This document shows positions 50,328 to 58,469 of a DNA stretch of 64,000 bases, one piece after another. A program made the translations under genes and the position numbers. How positions within the stretch are numbered: the first letter of the stretch is position 1; the number at the start of each line of letters is the position of its first letter. Source of the DNA: Dorea_D hominis. GTDB taxonomy: Bacteria; Bacillota; Clostridia; Lachnospirales; Lachnospiraceae. The stretch spans positions 20,288 to 84,287 of the forward strand of contig NZ_JACOOY010000013.1 of the NCBI RefSeq assembly GCF_014287705.1, in the 5' to 3' direction. Under the pieces are notes generated by a model, which did no database searches, was not told the origin of the DNA, and saw nothing but the letters and a program-made list of their open reading frames with translations.

Positions 50328-51713
50328 CTATCTTGTCTTCTCTTTTTCATTAATCACATTCACTACATCATCCACATATTTCTGGCAGATGTCGTGTGTC
50401 TCAGCCTCTACCATTACACGTATCAGTGGCTCTGTACCAGATTCACGGACAAGGATTCTTCCTGTATCACCCAGCTCGTCTGCAACTTTCTGTACTGCTG
50501 CCTGCACATCCGGGTCTGCCTGTGCAACAGCTTTATCCTGTACACGTACATTCACAAGCACCTGTGGATAAATGTGTAAATCTTCTGTCAGCTGGCTCAT
50601 TGTCTTCTTTCTTGCCATCATAACTTCCATCATTTTCAGACTGGTTAAAATACCATCACCTGTTGATGCATATTTTGAGAAAATAATGTGACCGGACTGC
50701 TCTCCACCAATTCGGCAGCCATTCTTCTGCATATATTCATATACATATTTATCTCCGACAGCAGTCTTCGCATAACCGATACCCTGCTCATCAAATGCTT
50801 TGTAAAGTCCGAAGTTAGACATAACTGTTGTAACAACTGTATTTGTCACCAGTTTTCCGCGCTCTTTCATATATCTTCCATATACGTAAAGAATCGCATC
50901 TCCGTCTACGACCTGCCCTTTTTCATCCACACAGAGACAGCGGTCAGCATCTCCGTCATAAGCGAATCCAACATCCATGCCTTCTTCTACCACGTACTTC
51001 TGCAGTCCTTCAATGTGTGTAGACCCTGCATTGTTATTGATATTTGTTCCATTCGGATCCGCATTGATCACGTAAGTCTTTGCTCCCAGTGCGTCAAATA
51101 CAGATTTGGCAATATTCCATGAACTTCCATTCGCACAATCTAATGCAACTTTGACACCCTTGAACGAATACATTCCAAGAGAAATCAGATATCCGACATA
51201 ACGGTTCCTTCCTGATACATAATCTACAGTACGACCAATCTTCTCTTTGTGTGCATACGGAACTTCTGAATATTTCTCTCCAAATAATTCTACTTCTCCG
51301 TCCAGATATGCTTCGATCAGGCTGATTGTTCCTTCATCCATCTTCTCACCATTACCATTAATCAGCTTAATTCCATTGTCATAATATGGATTATGACTTG
51401 CGGAAATCATAATACCACAGTCAAACTCATCTACTCTTGCTACATAAGCTACAGACGGTGTTGTTGTAACATGAAGCAGGTATGCATCTGCACCGGATGC
51501 TACCAGTCCACCGACCAGTGTATATTCAAACATATAGCTGGAACGTCTTGTATCCTTACCAATTACAATTCTAGCCGGAGTGTCATCTCCATTCTGTCTT
51601 TTCAGTTCTCCATAATACCAGCCGAGAAAACGCCCAATCTTGTATGCGTGATCTGCTGTCAGGTTCCTATTAGCTTCCCCACGGAAACCATCAGTTCCAA
51701 AATACTTACCCAT
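50328..51713 (-). CDS. glmM: Phosphoglucosamine mutase
   Basis: 461 residues. YFGTDGFRGEANRNL at 4-18, the phosphoserine loop ISASHNPYYDNGIK near 103-116, the metal loop DGDADR near 254-259, and the sugar loop GGEQSGHI near 337 with RESGTEP near 433. It converts glucosamine-6-phosphate to glucosamine-1-phosphate for peptidoglycan and polysaccharide precursors. Here glmM precedes glmS, the reverse of pathway order. The upstream 135 nt hold a TATAAT (near 51828) likely used as promoter. Confidence 0.97.
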   Translation of the reverse strand: MGKYFGTDGFRGEANRNLTADHAYKIGRFLGWYYGELKRQNGDDTPARIVIGKDTRRSSYMFEYTLVGGLVASGADAYLLHVTTTPSVAYVARVDEFDCGIMISASHNPYYDNGIKLINGNGEKMDEGTISLIEAYLDGEVELFGEKYSEVPYAHKEKIGRTVDYVSGRNRYVGYLISLGMYSFKGVKVALDCANGSSWNIAKSVFDALGAKTYVINADPNGTNINNNAGSTHIEGLQKYVVEEGMDVGFAYDGDADRCLCVDEKGQVVDGDAILYVYGRYMKERGKLVTNTVVTTVMSNFGLYKAFDEQGIGYAKTAVGDKYVYEYMQKNGCRIGGEQSGHIIFSKYASTGDGILTSLKMMEVMMARKKTMSQLTEDLHIYPQVLVNVRVQDKAVAQADPDVQAAVQKVADELGDTGRILVRESGTEPLIRVMVEAETHDICQKYVDDVVNVINEKEKTR

Positions 51714-51848
51714 CGTTCTAAAATCCTTTCTACTTTGGTATATTATATTTGGCGTCCGGCAGATCCGGACTTGATTATTATCTCTTTTTATTAATTCCTT
51801 AGTTTTGCCTATAATCCTATCTATTATAGCGTAAATTGCCGGAATTTA

Positions 51849-53171
51849 CTAGTCCCTATTGTTTTCTAAGTCATTATCCTCAGTTTTATTCCCCTTATCT
51901 TCCAGATTTACAATTCCTGAAATGTTCATAAGCCGTGACATCTTCGCCGCAGTTGCGATACTGTCACGCATTGTCTGTGGTATACGAAGACTTTTCGCAA
52001 CTTCCGATACCACATCTTTTTGCATGCTCGCAGCTATAGCCGCCGGTCTGACTGCTGCCATTACTTTCTGCTGGCTACGCCGCATATCAGATAATACTTC
52101 CGCTATCATCTGCGTACTTTTTGTAACCGGTGAAATTGCATTCAATCTGGCAACATTTTCCACAGCTGCCGGTACTGCTGATATTGCAGACACCGCTGCC
52201 TTTGTAGCATTTGTCATAAGCTGAATATTTTCCAATACATCAACAAAACTTCCCAGCATATCTGCCCGGCTCACATCTGTGAAGTTCTGCTTCTGGATCT
52301 CTCCAATCGCATGCTTCAGATCCCGGTTCAGGCTTTGTAGTTTTCTGGTTGTCTGCTTATATTCCGCGCCGCTGATCCGTTTCTGATGTGCCACTTTGTT
52401 GCGCACCGGATGTACGCCAACAATTTTCTCTTTCCACTTTTTCTGACTTCCAAGTGATTCAAAGTGCCGCTCCCACAGGCTTGTCGGTCGAAGTTCTTCC
52501 AGCAACCGGCATAATTCTTCTTTTGATAATTGTTCAAAATCTGCTGTTTTACCAGCCGTCCCATTTGCATTTTCACCGCTGCCTGCGACAACCTCCTCAT
52601 ACACAACTTCTCTTTCTGCAAATAAATATTCTTCCACCGTGGATAAATCCATCTGCTCCAGAGTCTCACTGATCGGCAGATTGCCTCTTGCATTCTTCTT
52701 AAGATCTGCCATCATCTCTTCCGGCACGGTCTCTTCCCGCCATGCACTTCCATACGCCTTCGTCACGATCAGAGATACCAACGTGCGAAGCAGCCGCTCA
52801 AACTCTGCATATTTAGGATAGAGCCGCTTACAATAGCTTTCCGAAATCCCATCATACACACGAATTGCCGTGTAATACGTCTGCTTCGGCGATTGATAAA
52901 TGGTATCATCTAATGTCTGCAGTGCGATCACAGCTCTGTTCACTCTGGCTTTTGTACTTAATTCCAGGAAATATTGATCCGCACCACTCTTGCCGGAGAT
53001 CTCATAAAACACTTCCACATCCTGCAAGCAAATGAAACCTGACATTGGCAAGTTGCCTGACTTCATCTTGCTGTCCTCCACACCCAGCAGCTCAGCGATC
53101 TGCTCACACATAGATATCGAATCCTGCGTTTCTTTTTCTATAAAAATATAATTCATCTTCATTTCCGACAT
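51849..53171 (-). CDS. HEPN-domain (Swt1-like) protein of unknown function
   Basis: 440 residues, cytoplasmic, no signal peptide. AGGAGG precedes the ATG by 5 nt. The central part (about 235-300) contains SLWERHFESLGSQKKW and VHPVRNKVAHQKRIS: the R-N-x-x-x-H form of the HEPN ribonuclease motif within a helical context like Swt1-type HEPN domains. Residues 1-230 are mixed and unassigned, and about 300-440 are Ala/Ser-rich helices. HEPN proteins often cut RNA in toxin-antitoxin or phage-defence systems. No antitoxin (MNT-type) gene is adjacent. It is followed by glmM and preceded by a 2TM NUDIX-like gene across a terminator. Confidence 0.6.
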   Translation of the reverse strand: MSEMKMNYIFIEKETQDSISMCEQIAELLGVEDSKMKSGNLPMSGFICLQDVEVFYEISGKSGADQYFLELSTKARVNRAVIALQTLDDTIYQSPKQTYYTAIRVYDGISESYCKRLYPKYAEFERLLRTLVSLIVTKAYGSAWREETVPEEMMADLKKNARGNLPISETLEQMDLSTVEEYLFAEREVVYEEVVAGSGENANGTAGKTADFEQLSKEELCRLLEELRPTSLWERHFESLGSQKKWKEKIVGVHPVRNKVAHQKRISGAEYKQTTRKLQSLNRDLKHAIGEIQKQNFTDVSRADMLGSFVDVLENIQLMTNATKAAVSAISAVPAAVENVARLNAISPVTKSTQMIAEVLSDMRRSQQKVMAAVRPAAIAASMQKDVVSEVAKSLRIPQTMRDSIATAAKMSRLMNISGIVNLEDKGNKTEDNDLENNRD

Positions 53172-53196
53172 AGCAACCTCCTGCTACCATATAAGT

Positions 53197-53246
53197 AACA
53201 AAACCGCCTGTGTATCTTCAAAAACTCTGCGAAATACACAAGCGGA
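53197..53246 (-). terminator. Terminator after the 2TM NUDIX-like gene
   Basis: Arms CCGC-TTGTGTAT and ATACACAG-GCGG, followed by TTTTGTT on the minus strand. It separates the 2TM gene from the HEPN gene, so they are separate transcripts or share only read-through. Confidence 0.75.
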
Positions 53247-53251
53247 AAACT

Positions 53252-53977
53252 TTATCCCATATATTCTTTTACAAAATCTACCACTTCCAGATTTTTGTTC
53301 CTAATGTTATCATCTTTTTCCATTTCTTCTATACTCATCCAATAATAATGCTTTCCATTTACAACAAAATCCTTTTCCATTTCCTGTTCTGAAAATCTAT
53401 TAACCTGAAGCTCATATAAACGATGATTATAAATTCTATTTTCACGATGACTTACTGAATATTTTTCCTGCAACTTTGAAGTAATGTATCGACATTTTAC
53501 TTCTTTCTGATTAAGCTTCAACTCTTTCACTACATTTGCAATAATCGCAGCTTCATCTCCACGTTCCTGCGTTTTATAATTCAAAAACAATTTGCAATCC
53601 CATTTTTCATCATAATAAAGTAAAAATCTCTTCATATTATCATTAAATGACTCTTTAATAATTACCAATGAATGATTATGTTGAATCATATCTAAATCCT
53701 CTATCTCTTTCATTAAAACTTTATGAGTATATTTATTCCTTCTATATTTATAGAAATCCCATATGATTTTTACTGCATATAAAATACCAATTGTACAAAA
53801 AAATACTTTTATTATTTCTCCTGATATTCCAAAAATCTTCTGATATTGCGCTGTCATTACTGACAATAAAAATGAAACACCTGCTATTACTGTATCAATA
53901 GTAACTTGATTCCCAATGTATTCTTTCTTTTGTTCAATTAATAATTCTAATTCTTTCTTATCAATTACTAATCTCAT
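53252..53977 (-). CDS. Two-helix membrane protein with NUDIX-like C-terminal domain
   Basis: 241 residues, clearly more AT-rich than its neighbours. Two hydrophobic segments (about 27-45 and 50-72) follow a short N-terminal helix. The C-terminal part (about 125-241) looks like a diverged NUDIX fold: a DEAAIIANVVKELKL helix in place of the Nudix box, a YNHRLYELQVNRF strand and the late YYWMSIEEMEKDDNIRNKN segment. This plan resembles SMODS-associated NUDIX proteins of nucleotide-signalling defence systems, but the active-site Glu pattern is degenerate and no cyclase is nearby. GAGGATATTGA leads the ATG. Probably horizontally acquired. Confidence 0.55.
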   Translation of the reverse strand: MRLVIDKKELELLIEQKKEYIGNQVTIDTVIAGVSFLLSVMTAQYQKIFGISGEIIKVFFCTIGILYAVKIIWDFYKYRRNKYTHKVLMKEIEDLDMIQHNHSLVIIKESFNDNMKRFLLYYDEKWDCKLFLNYKTQERGDEAAIIANVVKELKLNQKEVKCRYITSKLQEKYSVSHRENRIYNHRLYELQVNRFSEQEMEKDFVVNGKHYYWMSIEEMEKDDNIRNKNLEVVDFVKEYMG

Positions 53978-54188
53978 TCAATATCCTCATTAAGATACAA
54001 TAAATATTATCATACCTCTGTATTGTTGTCCAATTTAATTATGTTTCCTGCAACTTTTCAACACTTTCTCTACTTTTCCAAATCACTCAACGCCTCCAGA
54101 TACCCCACGGTCCAGGCACTCATACTCCTCTAATCGCGTTTGAAAATATCGCGGGTATATACTTTATCCTTCACATAAAATAAAACAG

Positions 54189-54335
54189 GACTCTATTGTC
54201 ATCTGGGGTTTGAAAAATCAGTCAAAAACTCACTATGCCATGCCACTTCGGCACATGATTGAGGATGCATTTTCTTACTTAAGGGAGTATAATGAGATTG
54301 TTTCTAAAAATCGAAAAGAAAATAATTTTTATTGA
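54189..54335 (+). pseudogene. C-terminal fragment of an Rpn-family recombination-promoting nuclease
   Basis: The plus strand reads 48 codons to a TGA, including VIWGLKNQSKTHYAMPLRHM and a YLREYNEIVSKNRKE helix. The ENQ-x-YAMPLR pattern marks the PD-(D/E)XK Rpn/transposase-like family. No start, N-terminal part or ribosome site is left. It lies in the 441-nt gap between the 2TM gene and the glucosidase gene; the rest of the gap (53978-54188) shows no gene except a short minus-strand open run near 54080-54130 that I cannot identify. Confidence 0.65.
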
Positions 54336-54418
54336 AACCACTATTAATCAATGAAGGACGCCAGGAACGGCTTCTCTTTCCACTGATACACACACTTTAC
54401 AACGAAAGGATTTTTACT

Positions 54419-56095
54419 ATGCAAAAAAAATGGTGGCACAAAAAAACCGCCTATCAGATCTACCCGAAAAGCTTCTGTGACTCCAACGGAGACGGCATCG
54501 GCGATCTTCCAGGCATTATCAGCAAGCTCGATTATCTCAAAGACCTCGGTATAGATATTATCTGGCTCTCTCCAATTTACTGCTCTCCACTTGCAGATCA
54601 AGGCTATGACATTTCTGATTATTACAATATCGATCCACGTTTCGGTACAATGGATGACATGGATCTATTGATTGCCGAAGCAAAGAAACGTGATATGCAC
54701 ATTTTGATGGATCTCGTCGTCAATCACTGTTCGGATGAGCATGAATGGTTCAAAAAAGCCTGCGAAGATCCGGACGGAGAATATGGAAAATATTTTTACA
54801 TTGAAGACTGCCCTAATGGAAAACTGCCCTGTAACTGGCGTTCCTACTTTGGTGGCAGTGTGTGGGAGCCACTCCCTGGCCAGCCTGGGAAATATTACCT
54901 GCACATGTTCCATAAAAAGCAGCCAGACCTGAACTGGGAAAATCCAAAGCTGCGCGAGGAAATTTATAAAATGATCAACTGGTGGCTTGATAAGGGACTT
55001 GCCGGCTTCCGCATCGATGCGATCATTAATATCAAAAAACCGCTTCCGTGGCAGAATTATCCGGCAGACCGCAAAGATGGAATGTGCAGTCCGGACGAAA
55101 TGCTGAAACACGCAGTCGGTGTGGGTGAATTTTTAGGAGAAATGCGTGACCGCACCTTCCTTCCGCATGGTGCATTTACTGTCGGAGAAATCTTCAATGA
55201 AAAAGCGGAAGAGCTTCCGGATTTCATCGGTGACAACGGCTACTTCTCAACGATGTTTGATTTCAATGAGACTATCTTCGGTGCCAGCGCGAAGGGCTGG
55301 TATGACCAGACAGTAATCACACCAAATGATTACCGGAGCTGCTGCTTCGCCAGTCAGAAAAAGATTGAAGACTTCGGCATGCTCTCCAATATTATTGAAA
55401 ATCACGATGAACCGCGCGGCGTTTCTCGCTATATCCCAGAGGGCGAATGCACCAACACTTCCAAAAAGCTGCTTGCCACAATGAATATCATGCTCCGTGG
55501 TCTTCCATTTATCTATCAGGGGCAGGAAATTGGTATGGAAAATGTAGAATTTCAGTCGATTGATGAGGTCGATGACATTTCTACACTCGACGAATATCAG
55601 GTGGCATTAAATGCCGGTCTGACACCAGACAGCGCCTTAAAGGCAGTAAACCGCATCAGCCGCGATAATGCCAGAACTCCTTACCAGTGGGATGCTTCTG
55701 CAAATGCAGGCTTTACAACCGGTACCCCATGGCTCAGGGTAAATTACAATTACAAAAAGATCAATCTGGAAAGTCAGAAAAATGATCCGGATTCTGTTTA
55801 CCAGTACTACCGTCGTCTGCTTGCACTGCGCAAGGATCCAGCTTATGCTGAAACGATCGTATACGGTGATCTCCTCCCTGTATTTGAGAATCAGGACCGT
55901 GTCATGGCTTACTACCGAAAATCTGCTGACCAGACATTGCTCGTGATTGGCAACTATAAAACCCAGCAACAGACTTTGACACTTCCATCAAAGCTCAAAC
56001 ACATCGTGCTGAACAATCTGCCGCAGCTTAAGACCGAGGGCAATGAGATTATGCTGGAAGGCTATCAGGCAGTCATTCTGGAAATGCTTTCATAA
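54419..56095 (+). CDS. GH13 oligo-1,6-glucosidase/alpha-glucosidase
   Basis: 558 residues from the ATG at 54419 (AAAGGA 8 nt upstream); the longer frame from 54332 runs into the Rpn remnant and lacks a site. It starts WWHKKTAYQIYPKSFCDSNG, typical of GH13 subfamily 31. Motifs: DLVVNH (region I), GFRIDAI with the nucleophile (region II), FTVGEIF with the acid-base Glu (region III) and IENHDEPR (region IV). It has no signal peptide. It removes glucose from isomalto- or other short alpha-glucosides in the cytoplasm. No transporter or regulator is adjacent; the window's other GH13 gene is 36 kb away. Confidence 0.92.
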   Translation: MQKKWWHKKTAYQIYPKSFCDSNGDGIGDLPGIISKLDYLKDLGIDIIWLSPIYCSPLADQGYDISDYYNIDPRFGTMDDMDLLIAEAKKRDMHILMDLVVNHCSDEHEWFKKACEDPDGEYGKYFYIEDCPNGKLPCNWRSYFGGSVWEPLPGQPGKYYLHMFHKKQPDLNWENPKLREEIYKMINWWLDKGLAGFRIDAIINIKKPLPWQNYPADRKDGMCSPDEMLKHAVGVGEFLGEMRDRTFLPHGAFTVGEIFNEKAEELPDFIGDNGYFSTMFDFNETIFGASAKGWYDQTVITPNDYRSCCFASQKKIEDFGMLSNIIENHDEPRGVSRYIPEGECTNTSKKLLATMNIMLRGLPFIYQGQEIGMENVEFQSIDEVDDISTLDEYQVALNAGLTPDSALKAVNRISRDNARTPYQWDASANAGFTTGTPWLRVNYNYKKINLESQKNDPDSVYQYYRRLLALRKDPAYAETIVYGDLLPVFENQDRVMAYYRKSADQTLLVIGNYKTQQQTLTLPSKLKHIVLNNLPQLKTEGNEIMLEGYQAVILEMLS

Positions 56096-56153
56096 AAGCA
56101 ACAAATATTTTTGTTATTAATAATAGAATTATCTTTTTTCACAGCCCCTAACA

Positions 56154-56182
56154 TTGACACCCTCACACGCTTCTGTTAGCAT
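56154..56182 (+). promoter_or_regulatory. Promoter of the HTH-UDP-glucose dehydrogenase gene
   Basis: TTGACA (56154-56159), 17-nt spacer, TAGCAT (56177-56182). Confidence 0.65.
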
Positions 56183-56207
56183 GAAAATGTTTTGGATTGT
56201 AATCATT

Positions 56208-56224
56208 TCACATTTAAAATGTGA
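56208..56224. promoter_or_regulatory. 17-bp palindrome between promoter and start of the fusion gene
   Basis: Perfect arms TCACATTT and AAATGTGA around one central base, about 26 nt beyond the -10 and 27 nt before the ATG. Its position at the transcription start and its symmetry suit binding by a dimeric XRE-type protein, possibly the product itself. Confidence 0.55.
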
Positions 56225-56250
56225 TAATTAATAACATCAAGGGAGTAATT

Positions 56251-57729
56251 ATGAAAAAGATCTCTTATAAGAAAATGGCGGATACAATTATTGCCAAAAG
56301 AAAAGAGCAAAAACTTACGCAAGCTCAGCTTGCCAAAATGACTGGCATCCACAGAGCTATGGTAAGCCGATTAGAGGGATTAGATTATATTCCTTCCATC
56401 GATCAGCTTCAGGCCATTGCCGAAGCACTTGGATTCGAAATAACCGATTTATTTGAGGAGGAAAATTCTATAGTAAATAAACCTGTCCTCAATAAAAAAT
56501 ATAATATCGCTGTTGCCGGTACCGGTTATGTAGGTCTGTCGATTGCAACACTCCTATCCCAGCACAATCACGTAACAGCTGTAGATATTATTCCTGAGAA
56601 AGTAGAACTAATCAACAACAGAAAATCACCAATCCAGGATGACTATATTGAAATGTATCTCGCTGAAAAAAAACTGGATCTTACCGCCACACTGAATGGA
56701 GAAGAAGCATACAAAAATGCAGACTTTGTAGTAATCGCAGCTCCGACTAACTATGACAGCAAGAAAAATTTCTTCGACTGTTCTGCAGTAGAGGCCGTTA
56801 TTGAACTTGTATTAAAAGTAAATCCAGATGCAACTATGATCATTAAATCTACTATCCCTGTTGGATATACAGCATCTGTAAGAGCTAAATATAATACAAA
56901 AAACATTATTTTCAGCCCTGAGTTCCTACGTGAATCAAAGGCACTCTATGACAACCTGTATCCATCCAGAATCATTGTATCCTGCGATGAGGAATCAAAA
57001 GAAAAAGCTGAAATCTTTGCAAAACTTCTTCAGCAAGGAGCAATCAAAGAAAATATTGACACATTATTTATGGGATTCACCGAAGCTGAGGCTGTAAAAC
57101 TTTTTGCAAATACTTACCTTGCTCTTCGTGTTTCTTATTTCAACGAGCTGGATACTTATGCTGAGACAAAAGGCTTAGATACACAGGAAATCATCAACGG
57201 TGTCTGCCTGGATCCACGTATTGGAACACATTACAACAATCCAAGTTTTGGATATGGTGGATACTGCTTGCCCAAAGATACAAAACAGCTTCTGGCAAAC
57301 TTCAATGATGTTCCACAGGACATGATTTCTGCTATCGTAGAAAGTAATAGAACTAGAAAAAATTTTATTGCTGATCAGGTATTAAATATGGCCGGATATT
57401 ATGATTATTACAATCGTGGGGATTATGCTCCGGATCAGGAGAAGAATTGCGTTATCGGTGTTTACCGCTTGACTATGAAATCAAATTCTGATAACTTTAG
57501 ACAGTCTTCTATTCAAGGTGTTATGAAACGAATCAAAGCAAAAGGGGCCACTGTTATCATTTACGAACCAACATTAAAAAATGGAGAAACATTCTTTGGA
57601 TCACTCGTGGTAAATGATCTAAAAAAATTCAAAAAGAAAAGTCAAGTAATCATCACAAACCGGTACGATTCTCGTCTGGATGATGTACTTGACAAAGTAT
57701 ATACACGTGATATTTTCAAAAGAGATTAA
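56251..57729 (+). CDS. XRE-type HTH domain fused to UDP-glucose 6-dehydrogenase
   Basis: 492 residues from the ATG at 56251 (GGGAG 5 nt upstream). Residues about 8-66 are an XRE/Cro helix-turn-helix: IIAKRKEQKLTQAQLAKMTG, then HRAMVSRLEGLDYIPSIDQL and AIAEALGFEITDLF. Residues about 83-492 are a UDP-glucose/GDP-mannose dehydrogenase: NIAVAGTGYVGLSIATLL, KSTIPVGY near 210, SPEFLRE near 233 and the catalytic Cys in GYGGYCLPKD near 335. It oxidises UDP-glucose to UDP-glucuronate for surface polysaccharides. The fused DNA-binding domain suggests the enzyme also controls transcription, perhaps its own, through the palindrome at 56208-56224. Confidence 0.9.
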   Translation: MKKISYKKMADTIIAKRKEQKLTQAQLAKMTGIHRAMVSRLEGLDYIPSIDQLQAIAEALGFEITDLFEEENSIVNKPVLNKKYNIAVAGTGYVGLSIATLLSQHNHVTAVDIIPEKVELINNRKSPIQDDYIEMYLAEKKLDLTATLNGEEAYKNADFVVIAAPTNYDSKKNFFDCSAVEAVIELVLKVNPDATMIIKSTIPVGYTASVRAKYNTKNIIFSPEFLRESKALYDNLYPSRIIVSCDEESKEKAEIFAKLLQQGAIKENIDTLFMGFTEAEAVKLFANTYLALRVSYFNELDTYAETKGLDTQEIINGVCLDPRIGTHYNNPSFGYGGYCLPKDTKQLLANFNDVPQDMISAIVESNRTRKNFIADQVLNMAGYYDYYNRGDYAPDQEKNCVIGVYRLTMKSNSDNFRQSSIQGVMKRIKAKGATVIIYEPTLKNGETFFGSLVVNDLKKFKKKSQVIITNRYDSRLDDVLDKVYTRDIFKRD

Positions 57730-57765
57730 TAGATATTATATAATATAGACATTTTACATATTAAC

Positions 57766-57803
57766 AAAACCTGTATTTTCCCAATCGAAAATGCAGGTTT
57801 TTG
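57766..57803 (+). terminator. Terminator after the HTH-dehydrogenase gene
   Basis: Arms ACCTGTATTTTC and GAAAATGCAGGT (one mismatch) with a 6-nt loop and a following run of T. Confidence 0.9.
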
Positions 57804-57844
57804 CTCATCTTATTACTTTTCTAATCGTAAGCGCTTAAATTCAA

Positions 57845-58222
57845 TTATTCATGGATTTCTAATGGCAAGCCATCCGGATCATGGAAAAATGTCATTTTCT
57901 TTCCAGTATAATCATCTAAACGTACTGGTTCTGTTGCTATTCCTTTTGCGTTAAGCTCCTTAACCGTATCGTCAACACTTTTTACCTTAAATGCCAGATG
58001 TCTCAAACCAAGTGCCTCTGGATAATTCACACGGGCCGGAGCATCCTTTATAATAAATAGCTCAATCTCCTGCTCTCCACAAGCTAAATCTATTTTATAA
58101 TCATCCCGTTCTTTTCGATAATTTTCCCGGATTATTTCAAATCCCAGTAAATCAACATAAAAATGTTTTGATTTATCATAATCGCTTCCTATAATTGCAA
58201 TATGATGAATTGTGTCAAACAT
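57845..58222 (-). CDS. VOC-superfamily (glyoxalase-like) protein
   Basis: 125 residues with two beta-alpha-beta-beta-beta modules: TIHHIAIIGSDYDKSKHFYVDLLGFE at the start and LGLRHLAFKVKSVDDTVKEL in the second half, ending FFHDPDGLPLEIHE. The His, Glu, His and Glu positions of the metal site are present. It resembles the YaeR/SMU1112c subgroup, whose substrates are unknown. It stands alone with AGGAGG-like GGAGGAT before the ATG. Confidence 0.88.
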   Translation of the reverse strand: MFDTIHHIAIIGSDYDKSKHFYVDLLGFEIIRENYRKERDDYKIDLACGEQEIELFIIKDAPARVNYPEALGLRHLAFKVKSVDDTVKELNAKGIATEPVRLDDYTGKKMTFFHDPDGLPLEIHE

Positions 58223-58367
58223 TGATTTATCCTCCTTCGTTTTTCCTATAAGTTTATCACAGTAAGATTTTTATGAAAACACATTATATTCTCTGTTTTT
58301 TTCAATTTTTCATCACCTGCCGCCTTCGTTCCATAATAGCAAACCTTAGCCAGCTTTTTCCCATCAC

Positions 58368-58448
58368 TCAGCTTTGCAATATCGTATGTAATTCATTCAT
58401 GACATCATGACCAAGCTGGCCTGCCACGCCTGTTACAAATACTTTCAT
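58368..58448 (-). pseudogene. Truncated rfbD (dTDP-4-dehydrorhamnose reductase) start
   Basis: Directly after rfbB the minus strand has an ATG followed by KVFVTGVAGQLGHDVMNELH, the NAD-binding start of RfbD/StrL proteins, then the frame ends at TGA after 26 codons. The remaining 260 or so residues are missing. Downstream (58251-58368) an open but startless run ending near KKTEN-like codons is of unknown origin and probably marks the other side of the deletion junction. Confidence 0.7.
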
Positions 58449-58469
58449 TTCTTATCGCTCCTAATATTC

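Noticed and set aside
54332..54418. N-terminal extension of the GH13 glucosidase.
   Set aside because: The 29 extra codons start inside the Rpn remnant and have no ribosome site; the ATG at 54419 has AAAGGA at proper distance and the family's usual start.
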